64,000 bases of DNA, taken from NCBI GenBank assembly GCA_006503535.1, contig QYRS01000012.1:186001-250000 (forward strand), written 5' to 3'. A program made the translations under genes and the position numbers. Source of the DNA: Arthrinium phaeospermum. Taxonomy: Eukaryota > Ascomycota > Sordariomycetes > Amphisphaeriales > Apiosporaceae. Shown here one piece after another: positions 12,366-24,103 of this stretch. The notes beneath the pieces are model-generated. The model was not told where the DNA came from, ran no database searches, and was given only the letters and a program-made list of their open reading frames with translations. Within the stretch, counting starts at the first letter, position 1. Each line of letters opens with the position of its first letter.

Positions 12366-15300
12366 CTAGTAGATGCCCCACTTGACAGCCTGTTGCTTGA
12401 CGTTGCCGTTGCAGTCCATGTCGCCCTTGGCTCCGACGCGGCCATCACCACCAAACTGTTTAATGGCCTCGTTGATGATATCGATGACGTCCTGTCCACC
12501 CACAACGAAGTTCACGTTGCCGTTGACCTTCGTGGCCTCGACGCCGAAGTGGCAGGTGCCTGACTTGGCAATCTCGCGCTGGTTCTTTCCAACCACCTGC
12601 GTGGTCCAGTCGGTGCTGCCATCGCCCTGGATGTTGCGGATAATCTGCAGGCAGTCCTCGACCTTGGGGGATCCGCCACTGGACTGGTTCTCGAAGGAAG
12701 AATCGCCGCACGTATCGCGTCCGGGAGGGATATCGCAGGGGTAGTTGGCGCTGGACCCCTTCTTGGTGGTGTCCCAGGATTGGAAGGCACGCTCGGGGCT
12801 GCAGACGGGCAGGCGCATGAAGCCTGGGGTAGTCACATCAACCTATCGATTCGGCGTGAGCAATTACCCTCCTTTGGAATGAACACTTGAAGGGGAGGGA
12901 ATAATCAGTGCAAGTCACTTACCTCGAGCAGGTTGTCGATGGTGCCGCCGTCGGTGGGGTCAGCGAAGCCGCCGCCATTGGCCTTGCCATTCTGGAGGTA
13001 GGTGCGGACGGAGCCGGTGATGAGGTCCTCCTTGGTGATCCTGCCGAAGATGTTGCCGTCGAGGGAGTCGAGCCCCGGGGGCGCCGAGAACTTCTGGTCG
13101 CGGCAGACGCGCTCGCAGTGGCCGTTGTCGTAGTAGTGGCACTCGCACTTGTTGGCGTCGCCGTCGGGGTAGGCGAGGTAGTAGCGGCGGCCGTCGACGC
13201 AGGCGCCCGTGGCCTCCATGGTGTCGTCCTCGAGGTAGTCGCCGAGCGGCTTGTCGTCGTCGCAGGCGTAGCCCGAGTCGATGACGAAGGCGTACGACTT
13301 GGACACCTGCCAGAGGGCGGGGATGGCGTAGCCGAAGAAGGACTTGGCGATGTTCTGGCGCAGCTCGTTCTCGGCGTTCTCCTCGTCCTTCTTCTTGTCC
13401 GCCGCCGTCTTGCCGCCGTTGGAGGTGTCGGTGCCGTCCCAGCCCTTGACCAGCTTGCCGTCCGAGATGACGTCCCAGATGATGTCGAGCGACTCGTCGC
13501 TGCCGTCAAAGACCCGCGAGAGGCCGATCGAGGTCACGTTGCCCCAGCCCGTGATGGTCTGGCCCATGTAGTTGGTGAAGGAGTCCTGCTTCTCGGCCGT
13601 CCACTCTGAATCGTCCGTGCTCAACAGGTCTTTGGCGATGGTGGTACTTTGGCCGATCAAGTTCATGGTCGTGTCCTTGATGTTGTCAAAGGCGCTGCTC
13701 CCTGCAGCCTCCTTGGCGATAAAGTACGGCAGTCTCTTCAGGAACGTGTTGAAAAAGGGGCCGGCAGCTGAAAGGGTGCCGACGGTGATGAGATCGATGA
13801 GCAGGAGAAGCCACGTGTTGTCCTCCTCAGGGGGAATCGGCGCGAACTTGTTCTCCAGGTCGTCCAGCGCATTGCTGATCTCCGAGCCGGCCACGTCGAA
13901 CAGCGCCGTGTGGTAGTTGGCGTACATCTGGTGGATCGTGACGAGGGAGTTGTAGATGAGCTGCGCCGCCGGTCCCGACAACGGGCCGTCTAGAGCTTTG
14001 TCGCACATCTCGGCTTCGTTGCAGTTTGAGGAGATCAAGGAGCCACAGTCGACATCGGCCCCCTCCTTGAGCGTTTGCTCGACCGACTGCATGAAAGTGC
14101 GACCATACTTCTTATCCGTGTCTTTCCAGATCCGGACCTATTCATTCTCGGCGTTAGTATAGTCTCTTTTTGGAGTAAACAGGATGAATAGAGATTGTTC
14201 GAATAAACGGTTATTTCCTCCCTAGGGACACTAGGGGACACTAGGGAACACTGGGATAACGGGGAATAAACACTGGAACGGGGGAATAAACACTAGAACC
14301 GGGCTGAATAAACAACGGAACGGGGGAATAAACACTGGGACGGGGCGGAATAAACATTGGAATGTGGCGGTATGAACACCCAAAGTTGCTTACCAAGTCT
14401 TCCCAGGCCGCATCGGCGCGCAGCTTCTCCCAGCGCTCAGATGGATAGTGGGCATACTTATGGACGATCATCTCATCTGTACAGTCCAGGTCGGTCCAGG
14501 TGTGGTTACGCGAGTCGTCATACTTGGGGTCATTTCCTGCCTTAGCACGTTGCTTGAATGTGGCCCAGTCCTTAGAAGGCATCGGCACTTCATGGTACTC
14601 CTGCAGATCAGTCGCCCAGTCCGAAGTGCCACCCATGCCCCATGCCTTATAAAGGGAGGTGCGGGTCTTTTTGGTAGAGGCGCTCATATAGCTGACCCAC
14701 TGGAGGTCGTCATAAACGAGGATATCGCTGTTGCTGCTCGAGTCGACGAAGCTCTTGGTGACTCGACTCCCGGCCCGTTTCGAGCCTTTGCCTATTAACC
14801 GTCGGCGTTAGTATAGTTGCCCCTTTAGGAATAAAGAGGATGTCCCAGGAGGTAGTAAACGTATCTCCTACGCTAAGACATAGGAATGATAAGGGATAGC
14901 CACTGGGGTAGGAAGGAATAACCACTAAGGCTGGGAGGAATAACCACCCGAATAAGGGGATAACCACCCGAATAAAAATGTATAACCATCCGAATAAGAA
15001 TGAATCAAAACCGAAATAAAACGGATAACCACCCGAATAAGAATGTATAACCATTCGAATAAGAACGAATAAAAACCGGAATAGAGACAATAGGAACGGA
15101 AAAACACCGAAAATTACTTACCGGACATAACCTCGGCGATCTCGGCGTCAGCAATGTAGCCTGCAGTGCCGGTGCATTTTCCTGGAGTGGCGTCCGACTT
15201 CTCGCGGGAGCCCGTGTAGATGCAGTCCGGGCCCCAGCAGCCGGCCTCGGCCATGCTGTAGGAGCGGCCGTAGCTGGTGACGCCGACGACGACCTTGTTG

Positions 15301-17625
15301 CCGGGGACGCCGGCCTTGGTGATCATGGCGAGGGACTGCTTGGTCTCGGTCAGGTTGACCTGGCTGCGCAGGCAGTTGCCGTTGGCGCAGCCCTCCTGCG
15401 AGTTGGCGTTGTCCGTGTCCCACTGGCCGTGCAGGTCGTACGTCATGTAGACGATGTAGTCGACCACCTTGGCGATGTCCTTGATGGGGTACTGCTTGAG
15501 GTACCAGTACGACGAGGGCGCCGCGATCGAGACGGACTTGCCGGGAAGCAGGTTCTTGAGCACCGCCAGGAAGGCCAGGTAGTTCTTGCCGTCGTCCTTG
15601 CTGGCCGCCGGGATGCCCGGGATGTCGGGGGCGCCCGGGTACTCCCAGTCGATGTCGACGCCGTCGAGGTCGTGCTGCTTGATGAAGTCGGCGATGTTGG
15701 TGGCCATCTGGAGGCGGTTGGCCGGCGTCACGCCGTTGCGGAAGATGGAGTACGTCGCGGGCTCGGTCGAGAAGGCCCAGCCGCCAAACGAGAGGACCCG
15801 CTTCGTGCCGGTGATCTCCTTGAACTGGCTGAACTGGTACGTCGACAGGACGTCGCCGACCTCGACCTGGTAGTCGGCGGTGAGGGTGCCGAAGCCGAAG
15901 TGGACGTGCGTGTACTTGGAAGTGTCGACCTGCGAGGCGTCCTGGAAGAGACAGTCGCGGCCCATGCCGTAGCCCTCGAAGTAGCCAATGCTGATGGCAC
16001 CGCTGCCGTCACCCTTGACGACGTCGGTACCGCAGTTGGAGATACAACCGTAGGTGCCGGGCTTGGCGGTGCCCGGAGCGCCCGTGTTGGTGTCGACGCA
16101 GAAGTCTTTGGTGATGCCACACTGGCCCCAGATGTTGCAGCAAGCGTTCAGGGGGCAGGGGTTCATGTCGGCAATGTCGGAACCGTCGGTAGGGGGCGTG
16201 GAGCCGGGCTTCTGGGGCCCGCACAGGGCGTTGGCGATGGGGGCGGGGAACGGGGCCCGGCCCTTGCTCAGGCACATGACGGTGTCGACGAACAGGAGCT
16301 TGCAGCCGTTCCAGCCCCAGGTGTTCTTGTTGAACTCCTCGAGGTCCTTCTTGGTGAGGCTGTACTCGGCCGCCAGGTTGTCGCAGTTGTCGTCCGTCTT
16401 GACCTGGTAGCTGTTGCAGGAGCCGTCGGCATTGGGTTTGGGGCTGAAGTCGGGCATGGTCCCCATGGAACAGCAGACGTGCTGCTTGGGCTTCAAGTTG
16501 GCACAGAAGCCCGAGTCCGGGTTCACCTTGGTGAAGGCGGCAGGCGGGATGCCGCACTTGCCAGCCAGCTTCTCGCAGGTGTCGTCGGGCTCTACCTGGA
16601 CGGTCCGGCATTCGGCACGCGCGACCAAGGTACTGTCGAGCGCGGTGGCGTTGGCGGTGCCGTTCGCGTGCGTCGGCGGGTTGAGCGGTGTGGTGAAGGA
16701 GGCCCGGCCCGTCAAGTTGGTGGAGCCGGCGAACTCGAGGCAGCTTGCTTTGCCCCAGGACTTGATGGCGTCCTGGATGGGGCCAAAGGTGCCGTTGCTG
16801 GTCACCATGACACCAAAGGTGTGGCTGCTGTCATAGTCTGGACCGCAAAGCTGCATGGCGAGGCTGGGCGTCGAGACGTTGACATTGGCCAAGTTGTCCT
16901 GGAAGATCTTGAGAGCCGACTCACTGAGGCCTTGGTTCAGCAGACCTTGGCCGATGTAGAGACCGATGGCGGCTTGGCCAGACTGGCCGAACATGATGAA
17001 GGGCCTGTCGGTGGCGCCGTGCCCGTGGTCCGCGTACTTGCGGATCTGCTTGGTCAGGGAACGGAGGCTGCCGGCCGCGAGACCAAAGCCCTCCTCCCAC
17101 CATCCCATCTCGAACTTGACTTGGACGGACGCGGCGACATTGACCCTGGTGTCGTTGCTGGGGAGCTTGGCAAAGTCGGGGCCGAACGACGAGCAAGCGT
17201 GGATACGGTGGGCCTTTCCCGCCTCATCCACCTGGTCATCCAGAGCGAAGTCGTAGAACATGGTCTCCTTGCATCTCTTGATCTGTTGGAAGTCCGGGTA
17301 GACGGACCAGTTGCCTGGGTTGGGGCCGGCGACGCTGCATCGCTCGGGACAGTTGCCCGAGCTGCGGTACGTGGGACTGGCCGACTTTCTGAAAAAGGGG
17401 GACCCGGACTTGGCCGCCACCTATCGAGTCACGGTATTAGTATCACTCTCTCAAGGTAAATATGCTATATTAAGAGAGATGGGTGATGTATGAAACATCG
17501 GAATCGTGGGGGATAAACACGTGAAGGGAAGGGAACAGACGTAGAATATCACTTACAGCGCCATCAGGAGCGAGCGAGAGGCCGACGGCGAGGGTCGCCG
17601 TGAGCCACGAGGGAAGTGCGACCAT
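12366..17625 (-). CDS. Killer-toxin-like chitinase: LysM x2, CBM18, GH18, C-terminal Hce2
   Basis: Five exons: 17625-17557, 17420-15122, 14791-14394, 14137-12923 and 12842-12366. All junctions are in frame with GTAAG donors, giving 1485 residues. After a signal peptide (about 1-20) comes an N-terminal extracellular region. Two LysM motifs follow (about 293-340 and 358-405), then a CBM18 chitin-binding hevein-type module (about 443-465, LNACCNIWGQCG). A GH18 domain (about 498-900) carries the complete catalytic motif DGVDIDWE (acid Glu616) and ends in GMGGTSDWATDL. A long region of unknown fold comes next. The C terminus (about 1370-1480) is an Hce2 domain, with CGDSSF, a central GTCHFGV and a GDMDC end. 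Subgroup C chitinases resembling yeast killer-toxin alpha/beta subunits are known to carry such modules; secretion and action on chitin of competitor or own walls is inferred. Introns 2 and 3 are unusually long and repeat-filled. Confidence 0.93.
14225..14370. repeat. Intronic minisatellite in chitinase intron 3
   Basis: About five imperfect copies of a 20-nt unit close to GGGGGAATAAACACTGGAAC (plus strand) fill the middle of intron 3 (14138-14393). The repeats do not enter the flanking exons. Confidence 0.85.
14890..15085. repeat. Intronic minisatellite in chitinase intron 2
   Basis: Six or more imperfect copies of a unit near ATAACCACCCGAATAA (plus strand) fill intron 2 (14792-15121). The unit shares the GAATAA...AACCA/AACAC theme with the intron 3 repeat. 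Confidence 0.85.
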
Positions 17626-19150
17626 GGTCACAAGAATGAATAAATGAGTGTGCAGAAGCGTGGCGTGAGCTTCATGGAGATAATCATGCTGCTCTCGAGG
17701 CACGGCGATATTGTCTTTATAGTCGTCGAGGATTGCTCACTTTTCCTTGGCCTCCCCCCGCCTCGTCCGCTTGCGGTCCATGGCCCCTGAACCAAGAGCT
17801 TGAACCGACAAAGCAATGCTCACCAGCTTACAGACTGCAGTGCGGGAATCGGCCATATCGCCACCGGGTCGATAGGAGCCTGGGTCAGCAAACCCTCTGT
17901 AGCAATTTCCCGAATCTGTGACTTGTGTCTAAAAATAAGCACTAGCAGCATATCATTAGGCCCGTAAAGGCATCGTGCCAGGCTGACTGTGTTCAGCCCT
18001 GGCTCTTTGGGTGACTGCGTGCCGGTAGCCGCGTGAAGGAGGTGATTGACATGCGATGGGCCATCAGTCAGTCTTTTCTTTTTACTAGGGACACTTGATA
18101 TGGATCGAGAAAAGTAAAAACCAAACAATGCCTGTTGCCGGAAAATGACGATTTCCGGCGGCGCAGCAATGAGGCCTGATATGCTACCTAGTGGTCGAGG
18201 ACATGGGGAATACGTACGGGGGTAGATTCAGATTTGCACAGCCCCAAAGAGAGATTCGTTGATGATCAGGTATACTCTCATACCGAATAGCGCTCTCAGT
18301 TGGTAGGAAGCTATGCTCTTATGCTCAATGCCAGCTCTGGCCGTTAGGATAGGCGTCGACTCGTCTGAATACCAACAGCGCCAAAGTGGCGATTCGTCTC
18401 AAAAGTTGTCGTCGGGGATTTATCCGACGTCAGGTACCACAGATCTAAGCAATTCCAAGCTCTCGCTTAGCGGGAACTAAGTATAGCGCCACAGCCGTAG
18501 GGCAGGGTGGCACCCAATCAAGGAGAGAGAGATAATGTGGGCGCACCGGTGATTGGCGAGGGGAGAACTTTCCGCCTCCCGTGCTGCTCTTTTCTTTTAG
18601 CTTCCGCTTTTGGCCTAACGCTTATTTCTGGACCCTCCCACTCTTCGCTTCGACCCGCACGCGTTCATGCACCCGCAAGCCGTGAGACGACTAATACCTA
18701 CTGCAGGCCAAGCATATTGCATACATGCAGAACTCGTTGAGGCAAATGAACATTATCATCACTTATCCTAGGGTTGAGAAGCCTGCTTACTGTGCTAACA
18801 CAACCAATATTCCAATGGTGTAGTGGGCTTGACAAGGCACAAACGCTCCACAGCGAGGGACCTTTTCTGCTTCCGGCACGCTGTCTCCATCAGAATCAGC
18901 CCAACTGTCACCTGTGCTACATGACCCCTGAGGGTATCTGAGATGGACTTGATCTAATCGGGCTGGCAGTGGGCCCGGGGCGCCCCAGAAAGGCAACCAG
19001 ATCACTTTGCTGACAGGATACCGGCAAAACGATGCATGCAATTTCAGGTGCTGCTCTCTCTTTTTATTGATTACAAACTTCTACTATAGGTATTTGATCA
19101 GGTCCAAACTAAGCAATTTATAGGATACAGAAATAGATACACCCCCACAA
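17626..19150. other. Intergenic region, no supported gene
   Basis: Promoter side of the chitinase gene and 3' side of the DUF7136 gene. Open frames are short and lack motifs. Confidence 0.55.
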
Positions 19151-19984
19151 TCAAACCATCAGAACAAACCCGAACGCCCCCACGGTGGCGGCCAAGCATG
19201 CAAGGCCCGTCACAACCAGCTTCTGCGCGGAGCTTTTCTCGTCTGCGGGACAATCGACTCCCTTCGGTGGGGCCACATCCTTGTTTGCGCACGCTTTGGC
19301 AGTCATGGAGGCGGCCATGCTGGACGCGGCTGCAGAATCGATCTGGACCCGGCAGGGACTGGGCTTGGGCTCCTTCTCGGCCACTTTGGCGCAGTGGTCA
19401 CCGCCAGACCAGTCCACCCAGGAGGGCACCTTCAGGGTGTCCTCCACGTCGAAAGCCAGGCCCAGCTCCTGGGGACAGTCCTTGTTGTCCGTCGCCGCCG
19501 CGAGGTCGATTTCGGGCGCCGAGCGGTTGGTGGTGAACTGAATAGACTGGGTGGTGGTCCGGTGGGTGATGCGCTTGCCCGTGTTGGTCAACTCGAGCGA
19601 GGCCTCGGTACAGTTGTCCCAGCCCACGGTCCACGTGAGGAGCCAGCGGCCGTCGGCCTCGAACCCCTCGAAGTAGCCGTACTGCAGGAAGGGGTCGCGG
19701 CTGGTGAGGTTGGCCTGGCGCACGTTGAAGCTCGAGCTGACGACGCTGTTGCCCATGTCGTCCAGGTTCCAGACGGTGAAGGAAACTTGCGCGTTGAGCG
19801 CCGCCGCCAGCTCGGGGTTCTGGTAGCCGAAGACGATGGGCAGGCGCGCCGTGGGCGCAAAGGTCTGGTTGCGCGGGAAGGCCAGATCCAGCTCCATGAT
19901 TCCTGAGGTCGGGCTCGCGGCCTGGACGCCGCTGCCCACCGCGCAGGCGGCGAGCAGCGCGGTCGTCTGCGAACGGATGCGCAT
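19151..19984 (-). CDS. Secreted, probably GPI-anchored DUF7136-type protein
   Basis: Single-exon gene, 277 residues. The start at MRIRSQTT precedes a signal peptide (about 1-22, ending VQAA); the open frame reaches 97 codons further upstream but without secretory character. The body begins MELDLAFPRNQTFAPTARLP and runs through an extracellular beta-rich region with several N-glycosylation sequons (NQT, NLT, NCT, NRS) and six or more cysteines. It ends in a hydrophobic tail (LVVTGLACLAATVGAFGFVLMV) preceded by small residues, typical of a GPI-attachment signal. The layout matches fungal DUF7136 proteins as I recall them. Function unknown. It lies between the chitinase and the LysM protein, so a cell-surface role is plausible. 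Confidence 0.82.
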   Translation of the reverse strand: MRIRSQTTALLAACAVGSGVQAASPTSGIMELDLAFPRNQTFAPTARLPIVFGYQNPELAAALNAQVSFTVWNLDDMGNSVVSSSFNVRQANLTSRDPFLQYGYFEGFEADGRWLLTWTVGWDNCTEASLELTNTGKRITHRTTTQSIQFTTNRSAPEIDLAAATDNKDCPQELGLAFDVEDTLKVPSWVDWSGGDHCAKVAEKEPKPSPCRVQIDSAAASSMAASMTAKACANKDVAPPKGVDCPADEKSSAQKLVVTGLACLAATVGAFGFVLMV

Positions 19985-20754
19985 TCTGGATTGCTGACGC
20001 CAAGTAATACTAGTCAGGGGTAAGGGAACTATTAAGTGGCCCTGTCTGCGGCGCGGTGGTGAGAGCTGAACAGAGATAACTGGAGTGCAGGAGGCAAGCT
20101 CGTCAATGAAGAAGTAAGCGAGTGACAGCTGATTGACGAGAAGAAAAAGTGTGACACGAGGAGGATGCTTCTTGTAGTGGGATGAGTGAGGGCGGGAAAA
20201 GGAAGGAAAGGGATTCCAGGCGTGCTTTTTCGCAGGGGCCAATAGACAGGCATTCATGCGTTGGGCCAATGGCACGATCTCGGCTCCACCCTTTCCAATC
20301 TGTGGTGCCAGGAGGGCGGTGCCGATGTGCCGCTGAGCCAGTCAGACCTCCCTTGCTGCGCTTGGTGGGCCGCTGACAGCCTATACTGTACTAGCGTCGG
20401 CCCTATGCCCGCCTTCCCTAACGGGCCGGCGTCTAGATTCATGATAATCTCCCGTGCCTCGAGGCTAGCCATGCTGTCAGCAACATAGTCCTTTTTGTTA
20501 CTGCTCGCGCTTTCGGGATCTTGTACAGAGGCAGGCACATGGCTCGTCTGCCTGGCGACAGGACCATCGGGATTAGGCCGGCGGTCGAGGTATAGAAGGA
20601 AGCTGACGAGATGTATATAATGTGCCATCCTGCGTCTGCCTCATAGACAATTCCTCTTGTTGTCGCCAGTGCACCAGACTTCCTCCATACACTCCCTCCT
20701 CTTACACTAATAGTAATCTAATTCTCCAACCAACTCTCATTACAATCCAACAAG
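19985..20754. other. Divergent promoter region, DUF7136 and LysM genes
   Basis: The two genes are transcribed away from each other across 770 nt. A TATATAAT element at about 20612-20619, some 140 nt before the LysM ATG, is a likely TATA box for the plus-strand gene. A pyrimidine-rich leader follows. Confidence 0.5.
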
Positions 20755-21569
20755 ATGCAGCTCACTCACATGCTTGCCGCCGGCCTCGTTCCCGGCCTGG
20801 TCTCTGCCGCCGTCGAGTGCGACTTCGCCACCTCAGCCGACAGCGGTGACACGTGCGAGAGCTTCGCCGACAGCTGGGGGTTGTCGGTCACAGATCTCCA
20901 GAACCTGAACCCCGGCATCAGCTGCCCCAGCCTCGACACGAGCAAGTCGTACTGCGTCATCGGCACCGTGACCGACGCCCCGCCTGCCACCACGGCCCCC
21001 ACCACCACCTTCAAGACCACCACCAAGGCCCCTGCCCCCACCGCTGACCCGAGCAACTCCCCCAAGATGCCGGGTTTGGCCGGCAACTGCGACCGCTTCT
21101 ACAAGGTGTCGTCGGGCGACAGCTGCGACGCTATTGCCAAGAAGAACGGCATCAGCACCGCCCAGTTCAAGAGCTGGAACAGCGAGATCGACGACAGTAC
21201 GTAACCCTCCTCACTTACCCAACCCCTTCGACCTGCCCGTGAGTGATGAACCTGAAAGCTGACGCGCGCCCCGTGACAGAATGCAGCAACCTCTGGCTCG
21301 ACTTCTACGTCTGCGTCCACGTGCCCGGCGCGGCCACCACGACGGAGGCACCGTCGCAGCCGACCAAGACGCCCTCGGGCCCCACGCCCCAGATGCCCGA
21401 CATTGTCAGCAACTGCAAGTCGTACCACCAGGTCCAGTCGGGCGACAGCTGCTGGTCCATCTACACGGACGCCGGCATCACCCTCGACCAGTTTCGCTCC
21501 TACAACAAGAAGATCGACTCTAGCTGCAGCAACCTGTGGCTGGGCTACTACGTCTGCACCGGTGTCTAA
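20755..21569 (+). CDS. Secreted three-LysM protein, effector-like
   Basis: Two exons, 20755-21196 and 21280-21569, joined through a split Lys codon across an 83-nt intron (GTACGT donor, GTGACAG acceptor); 243 residues. A signal peptide (about 1-18) is followed by three LysM modules: one starting at CDFATSADSGDTC, one at CDRFYKVSSGDSC and one at CKSYHQVQSGDSC. The second and third end in near-identical CSNLWL(D/G)(F/Y)YVC. Modules are joined by Thr/Pro-rich linkers. There is no catalytic domain, so it belongs with LysM effectors (Ecp6/Slp1/TAL6 type) that bind chitin and may hide it from host or self recognition. The chitinase gene with its own LysM motifs lies 3.1 kb away, an arrangement known for LysM effectors and subgroup C chitinases. 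Confidence 0.92.
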
Positions 21570-21988
21570 GCGGTGTATAGAGAGAGAGAGAAGACAGTGG
21601 GAGAACATCGTAATGCAGGATGCCATAAACGAGGCCTTGGCTTTCAGGGGTGATGAAATTGTGAATGGAAAGTGAATTACCAGTTCTAAACTAGTTTTAA
21701 TAATAATAACCCCTATTATCACAAACGCCAATGGTCCCTGATCAAATGCAGACGCTTGATCTGTATCAAGTTAAGAGATGCAATTTGCAATCATACCTTA
21801 CTGGGCGTGCAATGCCACTACGCAAAGTTCTTGTTGTTATTCCCTTCAACTACTGAAGATCTCCAGTAAAACCCAACATCTCTAGCTGTTGGAGGCCCCA
21901 TCCGTCATGGCAAATGTCTGTATGACGTCTGCCGATTATGCATGTCCTTGCTGCTATTGCGGCTCAAAGCTCTTGTAAACGCCTCAAA
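21570..21988. other. Convergent intergenic region
   Basis: 3' ends of two convergent genes; nothing else is visible. Confidence 0.5.
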
Positions 21989-22621
21989 TTAGACGGCGTA
22001 GGTGTCCTTGGGTCGAGATACGTGGTACTGCGTCACGCAAGGGGAGCAGTTGGGGTTGAGGCCACCACAGCATGTCCACCGAAAGCCGTGCGGGAATAGC
22101 TTGAGGCCATTCTCGTTATCCCAATCACTGGGGACAGAACCGTCGCACAAGCTGCCCCAGACGAGGGCACACGGATCAATGACCATGTTTCCTGCAACAG
22201 TGGTCAGTCAGATAGTCTGCAGGAGGTAATGAATCACGACCCCAATTTTGAGAATCATACCTGGGTGGAATCTACAAGCCTTGTCTGCATTATCGATGGC
22301 CGTGAACCAGAAGTCGCAGTTTTCGCACTTTTGGCGGGTGTATGGCGTCGTATGCACCGAGCTTCTGCGTCTTGTGTGTTTCTTGGTGCCTTCTGGATGC
22401 GGATTCTGTACACCTGGGGCGGACTGGGCGGACTGAGCGGAACCAGTCGCCGGCTTCGGGGGCTGCGGCTGAGCTGGTTTCGTGGCACCTTCTCTAGGAA
22501 GCAGCTTGATGTGTTTGAGAACCGCTTCCTTGTTCTTCGGGTCGAGGCATAGTCCCAACACTACCTGTCGCAGCTCGGTAGCGTCGAGTTGGCAAACTCG
22601 TTCGAACAGGCCGTTCTCCAT
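21989..22621 (-). CDS. CHORD-like zinc-binding protein
   Basis: Two exons, 22621-22261 and 22191-21989, joined through a split Gly codon across a 69-nt intron; 187 residues. The N terminus (MENGLFERVCQLDATELRQ) is a short helical region, followed by a Pro/Ser/Gln-rich linker. The C-terminal module has CENCDFWF, ACRFHPG, then a spacer, FRWTCCGG and CSPCVTQYH. This Cys-x2-Cys ... Cys-x2-HPG ... WTCC ... Cys-x2-Cys ... His order is that of a CHORD zinc module (HPG and W-x-CC are its hallmarks). It is a clear relative of the shorter protein at 10861-11547. Partner and process are unknown. Confidence 0.82.
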
Positions 22622-24103
22622 TGTGGGCGGTTCCTTGCACGGACGTCAGGCTGATTGGAAGGCTCGTGGTGATGGATGACAGTGAATGGATATGATGAGA
22701 AATTTAGATAGTTTATATCGATTGTGTTCTGTGGATCTTGATTCTGGGAGGAAAAATTGCGTTTTGATGTGGATGGGTAACATCTGTGATGGTTGTTCTG
22801 GGTCAAGTTGCAGATGGAGTTTATTGCTTTGGGCGAGGGAGGTTAAGAGGAGGATCTAAGGGGAATCGACGAGCATGTACAAGATGTGGCTTTGACCTGA
22901 AATTACTTACTTTGAGGAAATTGGCGATATGAACGTACGCGTAGCAGAAAATACATTTGAGTAGATAAATTCAATGATGAAGGTGGGTCGGCATCACAAC
23001 CCACCTCGGTCTCTTCTGTCACATCTTTTTCACGGTTCAAGGCACCATCATTTGGAATCAATTCAATAGCATCTAGGGATATTGAACTCAGAGGAAGTGT
23101 ATTTGGAGTAACTGCTGGGCCACTAGGAAGAGTTGGTCGTGAAATATCTATACCATAGTAACGCATGCCCCCTTTTCTTTTGTAAGCTGGGTGTGTGTGT
23201 CCCTCCAATTCTTCGCAGCCTTGCGAGCATCACTGAAACCTATCATCAGAACGCGGCCTCTCCCTCATCGCCGTCGAGGGTGTGTCCTGGGCCCGGGACT
23301 ACGACCGTCACGGCGGGATAAGGCCGTCTTGTGTTTGTTATGTTGGCCATGCTGCCACTGACGAGAGTTTTCCTATTACGTCGCTGGCCTCGTCGCGGAA
23401 GCGGGCTGTCTTCCGTGGCATTTAAGCCATGCGCCCTAGTAGGGCTGTTGCTGCCAAGACCAGGGGAAAGCTGGCAGATGCGACGGTGGTCAGGCGTCGT
23501 GCTTCTCCCTCGTTGAGTATATTAACCAAGATGATGGCCAGGAGAGCTCGGGGGTGAAGTGAAAGGAGTGACCAGCTCTCAAAATAGACCAAGGCTACGT
23601 AAAAACAAGCACGTTATTTGCAGTGTAGTCGCGGGTTCCAAAATTAATAAGGTTAAGGGCGCGCTTGCACCGAGGGGGCGGGCGATGTTACAAGTACAGG
23701 GGTAGATCATCCAAGCAGGGGTCACCTGCTTGTCAACCAGTTTTCCCTATTCATATTACGTAGCACCGAGAAGCTCTTATCCCCTTTCGTTTTTTCTTCT
23801 CTTGTTTTATTTGATTGAGTATTTATCGGTCTTAATATATGATCTATCACCTTTTTCGCGCAAGAGGGGAGCTTTGCGGTCTTCCAACCCCCTGTGTGGG
23901 ATGATGTTCCAAACTCATATCCGTACAAAGATCAATGTCCGCCGGCCACGCTGCCCGCTTGCTCTTTTGGCCCTGGATGAATCCAAATAGTAACGCCTCT
24001 GTAAGTATATATAGGTGCCCATAGTTAATAATATTGAAAAGTGGTATCACAAAGTCATCAAGTCATGTCCAACGTCTCGTTTCGAAGCCCGACTTGGCTG
24101 GTA
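22622..24103. other. Intergenic stretch, no supported gene
   Basis: Mixed-composition DNA with short frames only. A 101-codon minus-strand frame at 22903-23208 ends next to a GTAAGTAATT donor-like site, but no acceptor or homologous domain can be joined to it, so it is not called. Confidence 0.5.
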
